Shown here piece after piece: positions 15,853-23,864 of a stretch of 64,000 nucleotides of DNA. The notes beneath the pieces are model-generated. The model had not been told where the DNA came from and made no database searches. It saw only the letters and a list, made by a program, of their open reading frames with translations. The number at the start of each line of letters is the position of its first letter. Positions within the stretch are counted from its first letter, which is position 1. Source of the stretch: Sagittula sp048553715 (lineage in GTDB: Bacteria > Pseudomonadota > Alphaproteobacteria > Rhodobacterales > Rhodobacteraceae); NCBI RefSeq assembly GCF_048553715.1, contig NZ_JBLZNC010000005.1, positions 62,001-126,000 of the forward strand, in the 5' to 3' direction. The translations under genes and the position numbers were made by a program.

Positions 15853-16701
15853 ATGACCACCAACGCGCACGATGACATCCGCGAGGCGATTGCCGCCTTT
15901 CGTCAGGCCGAAGGCCAGCCGGTTTCCAAACTGGGGTATTTCACGGCGCCCTTCCGGCCTGCGCAGGGGCCACTGGCAGACCGCGTGATCAAGGTCTATC
16001 GCGGTGCCGCCACGCCGGAGGCCACCAACAGGCTGGCGCAGTGTCATGCGGATTACGTCACCGCGCTGAATGATGCGGGGGTGCCGCTGCCGCAGACCGA
16101 ATTCCATCTGGTGGATTTGCATGGCGAGGTGACGCCGGTGGTGGTGCAAGAGGCGCTGGACACCAGCTCCCTGATGCGACCCTTGATGCAAAGCGGGACG
16201 CTGGATGAAACCTTGGAGATGTTGGAAGCCGCCGGTCAGGTGATCGCGCGCTTTTGGCATTGGGCCGAAGGGTTTGACGGGCGCATCGGCTTTCACCCTT
16301 CGATCCGCAACTTTGCCATTGTCGAAGGGCAGGCGGTCTTTTTCGACACTTTCCCGCCGCTGATCCACTACAGCCGTGACGAGATGGGGAAGATGCTTTT
16401 GCAATTTTCCGAAAAGCGCCTGATGCGGGTGGTGGGGCCGTTCTTGCAGCGCAAAGTGACCGGCATTCAGGACGAATGGTATTCGCCGGCAGAAACATTG
16501 GTCGGCATGGTCGGCTCGGCCTGCCGCCTGCGCCCCAACGACGCCGAAGCGTATCTGTCATGGGGGCGGGATTTTATGCCGCGCGCCATGGCCCCTTGGG
16601 CCGAAGAGGCCATGCCGGATCTGCAGCACGCTCCCAAGCTGCCGGGCTATTGGACCGGCTTTCGCAAGGTTCTGGGCCTGCAGGGCGAGCCGAACGTCTA
16701 A
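15853..16701 (+). CDS. Probable kinase-fold protein paired with ParA ATPase
   Basis: This 282-residue soluble protein has no assigned function. I see features of a kinase-like (aminoglycoside phosphotransferase-type) fold: RVIKVYRG could hold the ATP-binding lysine, VVVQEAL a hinge, and GFHPSIRNFAIVEGQAVFFD resembles a catalytic loop with an Asn and a following Asp. It may belong to DUF6206, which I recall only loosely. ATG 15853 follows AAAGAGG. Its closeness to the ParA gene suggests a joint role. The kinase reading is inference from motif spacing, and the usual catalytic Asp after the His is replaced (HPSIRN). Confidence 0.5.
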   Translation: MTTNAHDDIREAIAAFRQAEGQPVSKLGYFTAPFRPAQGPLADRVIKVYRGAATPEATNRLAQCHADYVTALNDAGVPLPQTEFHLVDLHGEVTPVVVQEALDTSSLMRPLMQSGTLDETLEMLEAAGQVIARFWHWAEGFDGRIGFHPSIRNFAIVEGQAVFFDTFPPLIHYSRDEMGKMLLQFSEKRLMRVVGPFLQRKVTGIQDEWYSPAETLVGMVGSACRLRPNDAEAYLSWGRDFMPRAMAPWAEEAMPDLQHAPKLPGYWTGFRKVLGLQGEPNV

Positions 16702-16723
16702 CGCCACGATTGGCCAGACAGCC

Positions 16724-16760
16724 AAAGCCCCGCGCACCGGATATGGTGGCGGGGCTTTTT
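16724..16760 (+). terminator. Intrinsic terminator of the ParA/kinase-fold operon
   Basis: AAAGCCCCGC (from 16724) pairs with GCGGGGCTTT (16749-16758), extended by CACC/GGTG with one bulged base, and is followed by a T-run. It separates this operon from the convergent PRC-barrel gene and may serve both. Confidence 0.85.
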
Positions 16761-16766
16761 GCATGG

Positions 16767-17492
16767 TTAGCCCTCGTATTCAGGCATGTCGCGCAACTGG
16801 TCCTCTGTGTAGTCCGCGGTAGCGCGGGGATCGCCGTTTTCCGTATCGACGAACAGATCCACCAAGGGCAGGGCGACGGTATGTGTGCCAAGCCGAAGGA
16901 AGCCGCCGATGTCCATGATGACACGGTCGATGCTGCCGTCATCACGTGTCACAACGTCCTCGACTTCGCCGATGGATTCTCCGTTCGCGTCATAGACGGG
17001 CAGGCCCATCACGTCCTCGACCTTGAGCGGTTGTGCGAGGTCGGCAGGGGTGCTGCGCACGGTGTCGGGGATCGGGTCCGCGTCCGCCGCTGCGGAATAG
17101 GCGCCAGCGCCTTTGGCATCACCGTCGCCGTTGGATTCGGGCATGACCTCGCCTTGGGCGGCGGTGGTGTAGGGGGTGTTGTCGATCTCGCCGGAGCCTG
17201 CATCCTCCGACGATTCGTCCTCGATCAGCACATAGCCGTGCAAGCCGCCTGCGGATTCGAGATCTTCGAGCACGACGGAACATTCGTCATTGTCACCGGC
17301 ATCAATGGTGCGTTGCAACTCGGCGGTGACGGCCTCGGGCACGTCGGCCTGTGTGAGGACTTCGTTCAGCTCGGCGCAGGTTGCGGTTTCGTCCGCGTCG
17401 GTGTCGCTGGATTGGGCAAAGGCAATCCCGGCGGAACCGGCAAGGGCGAAGGCTGCGGAGCCCAGAATTTTGCGTGTCATGCGTGATGTCAT
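16767..17492 (-). CDS. Secreted PRC-barrel domain protein
   Basis: This is a 241-residue protein with a signal peptide (residues 1-27, ending AFAQ). An acidic, low-complexity linker follows, rich in Asp and Glu, and then a C-terminal PRC barrel of about 80 residues beginning near LKVEDVMGLPVYDANGESIG. PRC barrels are small beta domains that mediate protein or RNA contacts; this periplasmic type is common in rhizobia and rhodobacters but uncharacterised. ATG 17492 follows AAGGACCGCC; ATG 17480 is the alternative and would shorten the signal peptide by four residues. Confidence 0.8.
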   Translation of the reverse strand: MTSRMTRKILGSAAFALAGSAGIAFAQSSDTDADETATCAELNEVLTQADVPEAVTAELQRTIDAGDNDECSVVLEDLESAGGLHGYVLIEDESSEDAGSGEIDNTPYTTAAQGEVMPESNGDGDAKGAGAYSAAADADPIPDTVRSTPADLAQPLKVEDVMGLPVYDANGESIGEVEDVVTRDDGSIDRVIMDIGGFLRLGTHTVALPLVDLFVDTENGDPRATADYTEDQLRDMPEYEG

Positions 17493-17596
17493 ACCGGCGG
17501 TCCTTTTGGTTGCTCTGTCGACACGGGCGGCCGCGCGACGATTGCCGGTGTAACGTGTTTGCCGTCTGCTTCGTTCCCTGACGCCGGACATGCAAA

Positions 17597-17621
17597 CCCC
17601 CGGCCGCCAAGCGACCGGGGG
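17597..17621 (-). terminator. Terminator-like hairpin after the transaldolase gene
   Basis: CCCCCGG (17597-17603) pairs with CCGGGGG (17615-17621). On the minus strand it is followed by TTTGC, 23 bases past the transaldolase stop. Confidence 0.55.
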
Positions 17622-17644
17622 CAAAACGCATAAAGCGGTCGGGA

Positions 17645-18298
17645 TCAGACGATCTTGATGTTGGCCTCTGCGATGTCCTTGAGGAACTGGTCCAGCCCTT
17701 TGTCGGTCAGCACGTGGTTGGCCATGTTCTTGATCACTGCGGGCGGGGCGGTTGCCACGTCGGCGCCAATGGCCGCGCAGTCGGACATGTGGTTCGCGGT
17801 GCGGATGGAGGCCGCAAGGATCTGTGTTTCGAAACCGTAGTTGTCGTAGATCTCGCGGATGTCTTCGATCAGCTGCAAGCCGTCGAGGTTCAGGTCGTCG
17901 AGGCGACCGATGAAGGGCGAAATGAAGGTCGCGCCCGCCTTGGCCGCCAGCAGCGCCTGATTGGCCGAGAAGCACAGGGTGACGTTAACCATGGTGCCTT
18001 CGTCGCTGAGGACCTTACAGGCTTTCAGACCATCCCAGGTCAGCGGGACTTTGACGGCAATGTTTTCGGCGATTTCGCGCAGTTTGCGGCCCTCTTCGAT
18101 CATTTTGTCCGCATCTGTTGCGGTGACCTCGGCGGAGACAGGACCGGAGACCAGTTCGCAGATCTCCTTGGTCACTTCGAGAATGTCGCGCCCGGATTTC
18201 TTGATCAGTGAGGGGTTGGTTGTCACGCCATCGACCATGCCGAGGTCGTTGAGCTCGCGGATGGCGTCGATGTCAGCGGTGTCTACAAAGAATTTCAT
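17645..18298 (-). CDS. fsa: Fructose-6-phosphate aldolase/transaldolase (TalC/FSA type)
   Basis: This is a class I aldolase of the short transaldolase family, acting in pentose phosphate metabolism or fructose 6-phosphate cleavage. The 217-residue length is typical. The Schiff-base lysine is K83 in AVKVPLT. Other family signatures are FVDTADI at the start, TTNPSLI, and LCFSANQALLAAKAGATFIS. It starts MKFFVDTADI at ATG 18298. It is divergent from priA with a 206-base gap that contains a dispersed element (18383-18440). Sequence alone does not decide between transaldolase and aldolase activity. Confidence 0.93.
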   Translation of the reverse strand: MKFFVDTADIDAIRELNDLGMVDGVTTNPSLIKKSGRDILEVTKEICELVSGPVSAEVTATDADKMIEEGRKLREIAENIAVKVPLTWDGLKACKVLSDEGTMVNVTLCFSANQALLAAKAGATFISPFIGRLDDLNLDGLQLIEDIREIYDNYGFETQILAASIRTANHMSDCAAIGADVATAPPAVIKNMANHVLTDKGLDQFLKDIAEANIKIV

Positions 18299-18382
18299 CG
18301 GATGGTCCCCCATTTGGGTTTGAGTCTGCGGCCTTGTAGCCGAGATAGGGGGTGGCGGAAAGCCTGATCGGGGTGGTGTGCG

Positions 18383-18440
18383 CCCCTGCGGGGGTGGCGA
18401 CAGGCGGGCAGCGGGGATAGGTATTTGGACCAAGGAAAAA
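18383..18440 (+). repeat. Dispersed composite intergenic element, copy 1
   Basis: A small GC hairpin (CCCC-tgc-GGGG, 18383-18393) is followed 27 bases later by GTATTT and CAAGGAAAAA (18421-18440). Related copies are at 31526, 49080, 49937 and 53970. Confidence 0.55.
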
Positions 18441-18504
18441 CGCAAGTCCAGGAAAATTGCGGGGCCGCGTTGCAAGGGCGCGCGCTTTGCGCCATCTGAG
18501 AGGC

Positions 18505-20694
18505 ATGCAGGAGTTTTTCGACGAAGGTGAGCGCATTGGCGTTCTGACGACGCAGCCGCTGGACCGGGTGCTGGATTACCGTGCCTGTTCGGGGGGCTGT
18601 CGGGTTGGTGCCTTTGTCGAAGTGCCTTTGGGGCCGCGTAAGGTGCTTGGGGTCGTCTGGGGGCCGGGGGCGGGCGATTTCGATGCGGCCAAGTTGCGCC
18701 CGGTGATCCGGGTTCTGGATGCCCCCTTGATGCGTGATGAGATGCGTCTGTTTCTGGAGCGGGCCGGGGCTTACACGTTGACGCCGCTGTCCGCGATGTT
18801 GCGTCTGGCCACGCGTGCGCCGGGGTTGGGCGACGGTCCGTCCATGCGCAAGGTGTATCGGCGGGGCACATCCGAGCCGGATCGGATGACCGATGCGCGG
18901 CGGCGGGTGCTGGCCGCGTCAGAGGATCTTGGCGGGTTGGCGTTGACATTGAAGGAGTTGGCGGAGGCGGCAGGGGTGACGTCGTCGGTGGTGAAAGGGC
19001 TGGTGGGTTCTGGCGCGATCGTCGAGGAGGAAAGCCCGCGTGATACGCCCTTCCCGCGTCTTGATCCGGCCTATGGTGGCAAGACGCTGACGGAGGATCA
19101 GGCGGCGGCGGCGGCGGTCTTGTGCGAGGGGCTGCGTCAGGGTGTTTACGGCACGACTTTGCTGAAGGGGGTGACCGGGTCGGGCAAGACCGAGGTCTAT
19201 CTGGAAGCTGTGGCCGAGGCATTGCGCCAAGGGCGGCAGGCGTTGGTTTTGTTGCCGGAAATCGCGTTGTCCGGCGAGTTTCTGCAGCGGCTTGAGGCGC
19301 GGTTCGGCGCCCGTCCGGCAGAGTGGCATTCCGGTGTGACCATGACCGAGCGGCGACGTGTCTGGCGTATGGTGGGCGAAGGGCATGCACAGGTGGTGGT
19401 GGGGGCGCGATCGGCCTTGTTCCTGCCTTTTCAGAACCTTGGGCTGATCGTTGTCGATGAGGAACATGACACCTCGTACAAGCAGGAAGAGGGGGTGTTG
19501 TACAACGCCCGCGACATGGCGGTTTTGCGCGCCTCTATCGTTGGAGCGCAGGTTGTTCTGGCCTCGGCCACGCCGTCGTTGGAAAGCTGGGTCAATGCGG
19601 ATCTGGGCAAGTACAAGCGTCTGATCCTGACATCGCGTTTCGGGGCTGCGGTGTTGCCCGAGATGAAGCCCATCGACATGCGCGGACAGGAGCTTGCGTC
19701 AAACCGGTGGATTTCTCCGCGGCTTGCGGCGTCGGTGAAGCTGCGGATGGAGCGGGATGAGCAGGCCTTGTTGTTCATCAACCGTCGTGGCTATGCGCCG
19801 GTGACTTTGTGCCGGGCCTGCGGGCAGCAGATCGGCTGTGACCATTGCGACGCGCGTATGGTGGAGCACAGGTTTCTCAAGCGACTGGTGTGCCACCAGT
19901 GTGGCGAAAGCAAACCGATGCCGGAGGTGTGTCCCTCGTGCGAGGTGGAGGGGAAGCTGGCCGCTGTGGGGCCCGGTGTGGAGCGTCTGGCCGAGGAGGC
20001 GGGCGAGCTGTTTCCCGATGCGCGGATCGCGGTTCTGTCATCGGATCTGTACGGCACCGCGCGCGAGCTGAAGGCGCATATCGAAAGCATTGCCGCCGGT
20101 GGGGCCGATATTATCATTGGTACGCAACTGGTGGCGAAGGGGCATAACTTTCCCAACCTGACACTCGTCGGGGTGATTGATGCGGATCTGGGTCTGCAGG
20201 GGTCGGATCTGCGGGCGGCCGAGCGGACCTTTCAATTGATGCGGCAGGTGGCGGGGCGCGCGGGCCGGGCAGAAAAGCCCGGGCAGGCTTTGTTGCAGAC
20301 CTACCAGCCGGAGCATCCCGTGATCCGGGGGATTTTGGCCGGAGATGAAGAGGCGTTCTGGCGCGCCGAGGCGGATGAACGTCGTATTGGCGGGATGCCG
20401 CCCTTTGGCCGGTTGGCAGCAATCATCCTGTCGGGGCCGGAGCCGCAGGAACTGTTCGACATCGGCAACCAGTTGGCGCGCAATGATGCGCCGCTGCGCA
20501 AAATCGACGCGCAGGTCTACGGCCCCGCGCCCGCCCCCATCGCCCGTGTGCGGGGGCGTCACCGCGTGCGGATGCTGGTGCGTGGCCCGAAAGAGGTGAT
20601 GTTGCAGCAGGCCCTTGTCGCCTGGACCCGGCAGGTCAAGCTGCGCGGCGAGACGCGGCTGGCCATCGATATTGATCCGCAGTCGTTTTTCTGA
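18505..20694 (+). CDS. priA: Primosomal protein N' (PriA), replication restart helicase
   Basis: PriA recognises stalled forks and reloads the replisome. The 729-residue protein has the N-terminal 3' DNA-binding domain, a superfamily 2 helicase core with Walker A GVTGSGKTE (Lys near 228) and the DEEH box in VVDEEHDTSYKQ. The cysteine-rich zinc insertion (LCRACG, CDHCD, CHQCG, CPSC) carries eight cysteines, as expected. The C-terminal helicase motifs are recognisable (LVAKGHNFPNLTLVG). ATG 18505 follows GAGAGGC; the in-frame upstream start at 18457 adds an arginine-rich stretch not typical of PriA. Confidence 0.96.
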   Translation: MQEFFDEGERIGVLTTQPLDRVLDYRACSGGCRVGAFVEVPLGPRKVLGVVWGPGAGDFDAAKLRPVIRVLDAPLMRDEMRLFLERAGAYTLTPLSAMLRLATRAPGLGDGPSMRKVYRRGTSEPDRMTDARRRVLAASEDLGGLALTLKELAEAAGVTSSVVKGLVGSGAIVEEESPRDTPFPRLDPAYGGKTLTEDQAAAAAVLCEGLRQGVYGTTLLKGVTGSGKTEVYLEAVAEALRQGRQALVLLPEIALSGEFLQRLEARFGARPAEWHSGVTMTERRRVWRMVGEGHAQVVVGARSALFLPFQNLGLIVVDEEHDTSYKQEEGVLYNARDMAVLRASIVGAQVVLASATPSLESWVNADLGKYKRLILTSRFGAAVLPEMKPIDMRGQELASNRWISPRLAASVKLRMERDEQALLFINRRGYAPVTLCRACGQQIGCDHCDARMVEHRFLKRLVCHQCGESKPMPEVCPSCEVEGKLAAVGPGVERLAEEAGELFPDARIAVLSSDLYGTARELKAHIESIAAGGADIIIGTQLVAKGHNFPNLTLVGVIDADLGLQGSDLRAAERTFQLMRQVAGRAGRAEKPGQALLQTYQPEHPVIRGILAGDEEAFWRAEADERRIGGMPPFGRLAAIILSGPEPQELFDIGNQLARNDAPLRKIDAQVYGPAPAPIARVRGRHRVRMLVRGPKEVMLQQALVAWTRQVKLRGETRLAIDIDPQSFF

Positions 20695-20800
20695 TCCCGT
20701 GACAGGTGCGTGTGTCCGGCATGGTATTCGGGTCGCAGGGTGCCACGTAATTGCGGCGGACTGCTTGTCGTGCGGGGCTGGCGTGTCTACATGCGATGCT

Positions 20801-21613
20801 ATGAAACGCTGGATCCCTTTCGTCAAAAGCCCGCCCCGGGTCGCTGTCGTGCGCCTGCAGGGGGCGATTTCCGTGCCTGCGCGTGGCAATCTTAGCGACC
20901 GGTCAATTGCGCCACTGCTGGAAAAAGCCTTTGCCGCCAAGCCCGATGCCATCGCGCTGGAGATCAATTCGCCCGGTGGCTCGCCTGTGCAAAGTTCGCT
21001 GATCGGGGCGCGCATCCGGCGGCTGGCCGAGGACAAGAACATCCCCGTCCACGCCTTTGTCGAGGATGTGGCGGCCTCTGGCGGGTATTGGATCGCCTCG
21101 GCAGCGGATCATATCTGGGCCGATGCCTCCTCGATCCTTGGGTCGATCGGGGTGATTTCCTCGGGGTTCGGGGCGCATGTGTTCCTGCAGCGGCAGGGCA
21201 TTGAACGGCGGGTGCATACCGCAGGCAAATCCAAATCCATGCTGGATCCGTTCCGCCCTGAAACCGAAGAAGACGTGGCGCGGCTGGAACGGCTGTTGGG
21301 TCAGTTGCACGAGACGTTCATCGCGCAGATCAAAGCGCGCCGTGGCGACAAGCTGGCCGAGAACCCCGACCTGTTCACCGGCGAAATCTGGGTTGGTCAG
21401 GGCGCGGTGGAGCAGGGGCTGGCCGATGGGGTCGGCCATCTGGTGCCAAAAATGAAAGAGATCTACGGCGACAAGGTGTCGTTCAAACGCTTTGAGGCCA
21501 AGCGCCCGCTTATGCCGCGCTTTGGCCTATCTGCCGCGGCGCAGGATGCCACGCGCGGCGCGCTCAACGAGATCGAGGAACGTGCGGATTACGCAAGGTT
21601 TGGCCTGTCGTGA
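20801..21613 (+). CDS. sppA: S49-family serine peptidase (SppA/SohB-like)
   Basis: S49 peptidases cut membrane-embedded remnants such as signal peptides. At 270 residues this is the short single-domain type. The serine is S93 in VAASGGYWIAS and the lysine is K143 or K145 in AGKSKSMLDPF, about 50 residues later as in archaeal-type SppA. The motif EINSPGGSPVQSS is also typical. ATG 20801 gives the family-like start MKRWIPFVKSPPRVAVVRL. The stop overlaps the GTG start of a small membrane zinc-ribbon gene (GTGA), so the two are translationally coupled. Confidence 0.92.
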   Translation: MKRWIPFVKSPPRVAVVRLQGAISVPARGNLSDRSIAPLLEKAFAAKPDAIALEINSPGGSPVQSSLIGARIRRLAEDKNIPVHAFVEDVAASGGYWIASAADHIWADASSILGSIGVISSGFGAHVFLQRQGIERRVHTAGKSKSMLDPFRPETEEDVARLERLLGQLHETFIAQIKARRGDKLAENPDLFTGEIWVGQGAVEQGLADGVGHLVPKMKEIYGDKVSFKRFEAKRPLMPRFGLSAAAQDATRGALNEIEERADYARFGLS

Positions 21614-21804
21614 TCGCGAAACTGGTTCTTCTGTTCTTGCTGGTCATGGGCGTTATCGGCATGTTCGGCGGCTGGAGAACCAAAACCGCGCGGCGTTTGA
21701 AATCCGCGCGGGACAAGCTGCGGCTTGATGCAAAGAAATGTCCGCGATGCGGGCGCTATTCCATCGGCAAGGGCCCCTGTGCCTGCGAAAAGGGAACTCA
21801 CTGA
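21610..21804 (+). CDS. Small membrane protein with C-terminal zinc ribbon
   Basis: This is a 64-residue protein starting at GTG 21610, which overlaps the sppA stop. One hydrophobic segment (about residues 4-20, LVLLFLLVMGVIGMFGG) anchors it. A basic stretch (RRLKSARDKLRLDAKK) leads to CPRCG and CAC, a minimal zinc-ribbon pair. The protein ends and the exchanger gene begins at the next base (21805), so three genes are tightly coupled. Function is unknown; by coupling to sppA it may guide or regulate a membrane protease. This is inference. Confidence 0.75.
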   Translation: MIAKLVLLFLLVMGVIGMFGGWRTKTARRLKSARDKLRLDAKKCPRCGRYSIGKGPCACEKGTH

Positions 21805-22752
21805 ATGGTTTTTGTCTATGCGGTGCTGGGGTTGTTGATCCTGCTTCTGGCTGGGGATGCTTTGGTCAAAGGGGCGGTGAACCTGTCGCTGCGGGTGGGC
21901 ATTCCCGCGCTGATCGTGTCGCTGACCATCGTGGCGTTCGGGACATCCGCGCCGGAACTGCTGATCTCGGTCGAGGCGGGATTGCGGGGCGCGCCGGGGA
22001 TCGCGCTGGGCAATGTGATCGGGTCGAACGTGGCCAACGTGCTGATGGTGCTGGGGATTCCGGCGCTGATCACGGTGATGCATACCTCGGCGCATGACAC
22101 GCGCAAAAGCTATCTGCAGATGATCGCGGCCTCTGTGCTGTTCATTGCGCTGGCCCTGCGCGAGACCTTTGATTGGAAATCCGGTGTGGTGCTGCTGGCG
22201 GCGCTGGCCTTTATCCTTGGGGACCAGATCCGCGATGCGCTGGCCCATCGTCGCGCCGGTGATCTGGACGAAGAGCTTGAAGAGCCGGAAGGCGCAGACC
22301 CCGACATGGCTTGGTGGAAGATCGGGCTGTTCTTGGTGTTGGGCCTGATCGGTCTGCCCTTGGGGGCGAACCTGCTGGTGGACAGCGCGTCGGAAATTGC
22401 CCGCATGTTCAATGTCTCGGACGAGGTGATCGGCCTGACACTGGTTGCGGTGGGCACATCGCTGCCGGAGCTTGCGACCACTGTGATGGCCACGCTGCGG
22501 CGTCAGGCGGATGTGGCGCTGGGCAACGTGATCGGGTCGAATATGTTCAACCTGCTGGCCATCATCGGTGTGGCGTCGATGATCGCGCCGATGCCCTTTG
22601 AGATGCCGAACCTCGCCTTTGATCTGGCGGTGATGCTGGGCGCGTCCTTGCTGTTGATCCCGTTTGTCTTCCTCAAGAAGGACTTGAACCGGATTTGGGG
22701 CGTGATCTTGTCTGCGCTTTATATCGGCTATGTTGTCATGGTGATCGTCTGA
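21805..22752 (+). CDS. Calcium/sodium antiporter (CaCA family, YrbG-like)
   Basis: This 315-residue inner-membrane protein of the cation/Ca exchanger superfamily exports Ca2+ in exchange for Na+ (or K+). Two inverted alpha repeats carry the ion-binding motifs GTSAPELLISV and GTSLPELATTV, each followed by GNVIGSN. About ten hydrophobic segments surround a central acidic loop (DLDEELEEPEGADPD). ATG 21805 immediately follows the stop of the zinc-ribbon gene. It is part of a run sppA, zinc-ribbon protein, exchanger, SDR with very short gaps. Confidence 0.93.
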   Translation: MVFVYAVLGLLILLLAGDALVKGAVNLSLRVGIPALIVSLTIVAFGTSAPELLISVEAGLRGAPGIALGNVIGSNVANVLMVLGIPALITVMHTSAHDTRKSYLQMIAASVLFIALALRETFDWKSGVVLLAALAFILGDQIRDALAHRRAGDLDEELEEPEGADPDMAWWKIGLFLVLGLIGLPLGANLLVDSASEIARMFNVSDEVIGLTLVAVGTSLPELATTVMATLRRQADVALGNVIGSNMFNLLAIIGVASMIAPMPFEMPNLAFDLAVMLGASLLLIPFVFLKKDLNRIWGVILSALYIGYVVMVIV

Positions 22753-22768
22753 CAACGAAGGCATGAAC

Positions 22769-23554
22769 ATGACCGAACGCAAAGCTTTGGTAACCGGCGC
22801 GGGCAAACGGCTTGGCCGCGCGATGGCGCTGGAATTGGCGCAGCAGGGCTATGATGTGGCCGTGCATTACGCCGGATCGCAGGAGGCCGCAGAAGAGGTC
22901 GCAGCCGAGATCCGTGCCATGGGGCGCACCGCCGCCACTGTGCAGGCCGACCTGCTGGAGGAAGACGCAGCACAGGCGCTGGTTGCTCAGGCGGCGCAGG
23001 CATTGGGCGGGCCGCTTACGGTTCTGGTCAACAGCGCCTCGATTTTTGAACACGACGACTTTGGCACGGCCACGCGGGACAGTTGGGACCGCGCCATCGA
23101 AAGCAATCTGCGCGCGCCTTTTGTCCTGACCCAGAATTTCGCGCGCCAAGTGCCAGAGCCGCAGACCGACGCCCGGGGGGAGCCTTTGGCCCAAGGGTTG
23201 GTGGTCAACATGATCGACCAGCGGGTACACAAGCTGACGCCGGAATTTGCGTCTTATACGATCGCTAAGGCTGGTCTGTGGGTGATGACGCGCACCGCTG
23301 CACAAGGCTTGGCACCGCGCGTGCGGGTCAACGGGATCGGGCCGGGTCCGACCCTGAAAGGCGGCCGTCAAAGCGAGGATGATTTCGCGGCCCAGCGTGC
23401 GGCGACAGTCCTGAAGCGGGGCGCGGATGCCGAGGATATCTGCGGCGCGCTTACATACCTTTTGACCGCCAAAAGCGTCACCGGACAGATGATCTGCATC
23501 GATGGCGGCCAACATCTGGCTTGGGAAACGCCCGATGTGACCGGGGTGGAATAG
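22769..23554 (+). CDS. Short-chain dehydrogenase, pteridine reductase/FolM-like
   Basis: This is an NAD(P)-dependent short-chain dehydrogenase of 261 residues. The cofactor motif is TGAGKRLGRAMA, which has the KRLG variant characteristic of pteridine reductases and dihydromonapterin reductase FolM rather than the common TGGxxGIG. The catalytic pair is in SYTIAKAGLWV (Tyr and Lys). VNMIDQ and VNGIGPGPTL also match PTR1-like enzymes. It may therefore act in pterin or folate reduction. ATG 22769 has GAAGG at a normal distance; ATG 22763 is too close to that site. Confidence 0.85.
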   Translation: MTERKALVTGAGKRLGRAMALELAQQGYDVAVHYAGSQEAAEEVAAEIRAMGRTAATVQADLLEEDAAQALVAQAAQALGGPLTVLVNSASIFEHDDFGTATRDSWDRAIESNLRAPFVLTQNFARQVPEPQTDARGEPLAQGLVVNMIDQRVHKLTPEFASYTIAKAGLWVMTRTAAQGLAPRVRVNGIGPGPTLKGGRQSEDDFAAQRAATVLKRGADAEDICGALTYLLTAKSVTGQMICIDGGQHLAWETPDVTGVE

Positions 23555-23864
23555 CGGTTGGCGGCTGACTTGTGCACCTGTCACGTCACGTTAACAGAAG
23601 TGTTACGAAAAACTTAACAAACTCATAGAGTTGCTGCGATCTGGAAAAATTTTGTTCTAAAACAGTTAGTTATTTTCGCGCCTAAAAATTAAGCAGCGCC
23701 ACGAAGTGGCCTGTTTCCTTAAGAAAATCACGACTGTTTATAAATTGCACCCAGAGTTATCCACATATTCGGTGGATGTATTCACACTTGAACACACCGT
23801 CGGCGCATTGCAGCCAAATCGAGAATCGAATTAGGGGATCCCGGATCAGCGGGGCAGAGGCAAA
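23555..23864. other. 310-base AT-rich intergenic region upstream of uvrC
   Basis: No gene is supported here. From about 23590 to 23790 the sequence is strikingly AT-rich for this genome. It holds a palindrome GCCAC-gaa-GTGGC (23698-23710), a TATAAA sequence (23739-23744), a perfect DnaA box (23757-23765) and a one-mismatch DnaA-like box (23777-23785). A GTTC-N7-GTTA sequence lies at 23654-23668. The uvrC promoter must also be here. Confidence 0.5.
23757..23765 (+). promoter_or_regulatory. Consensus DnaA box
   Basis: TTATCCACA matches the strong DnaA box. A near copy, GTATTCACA, lies at 23777-23785, twelve bases further on. Both are in the AT-rich gap upstream of uvrC. Confidence 0.55.
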
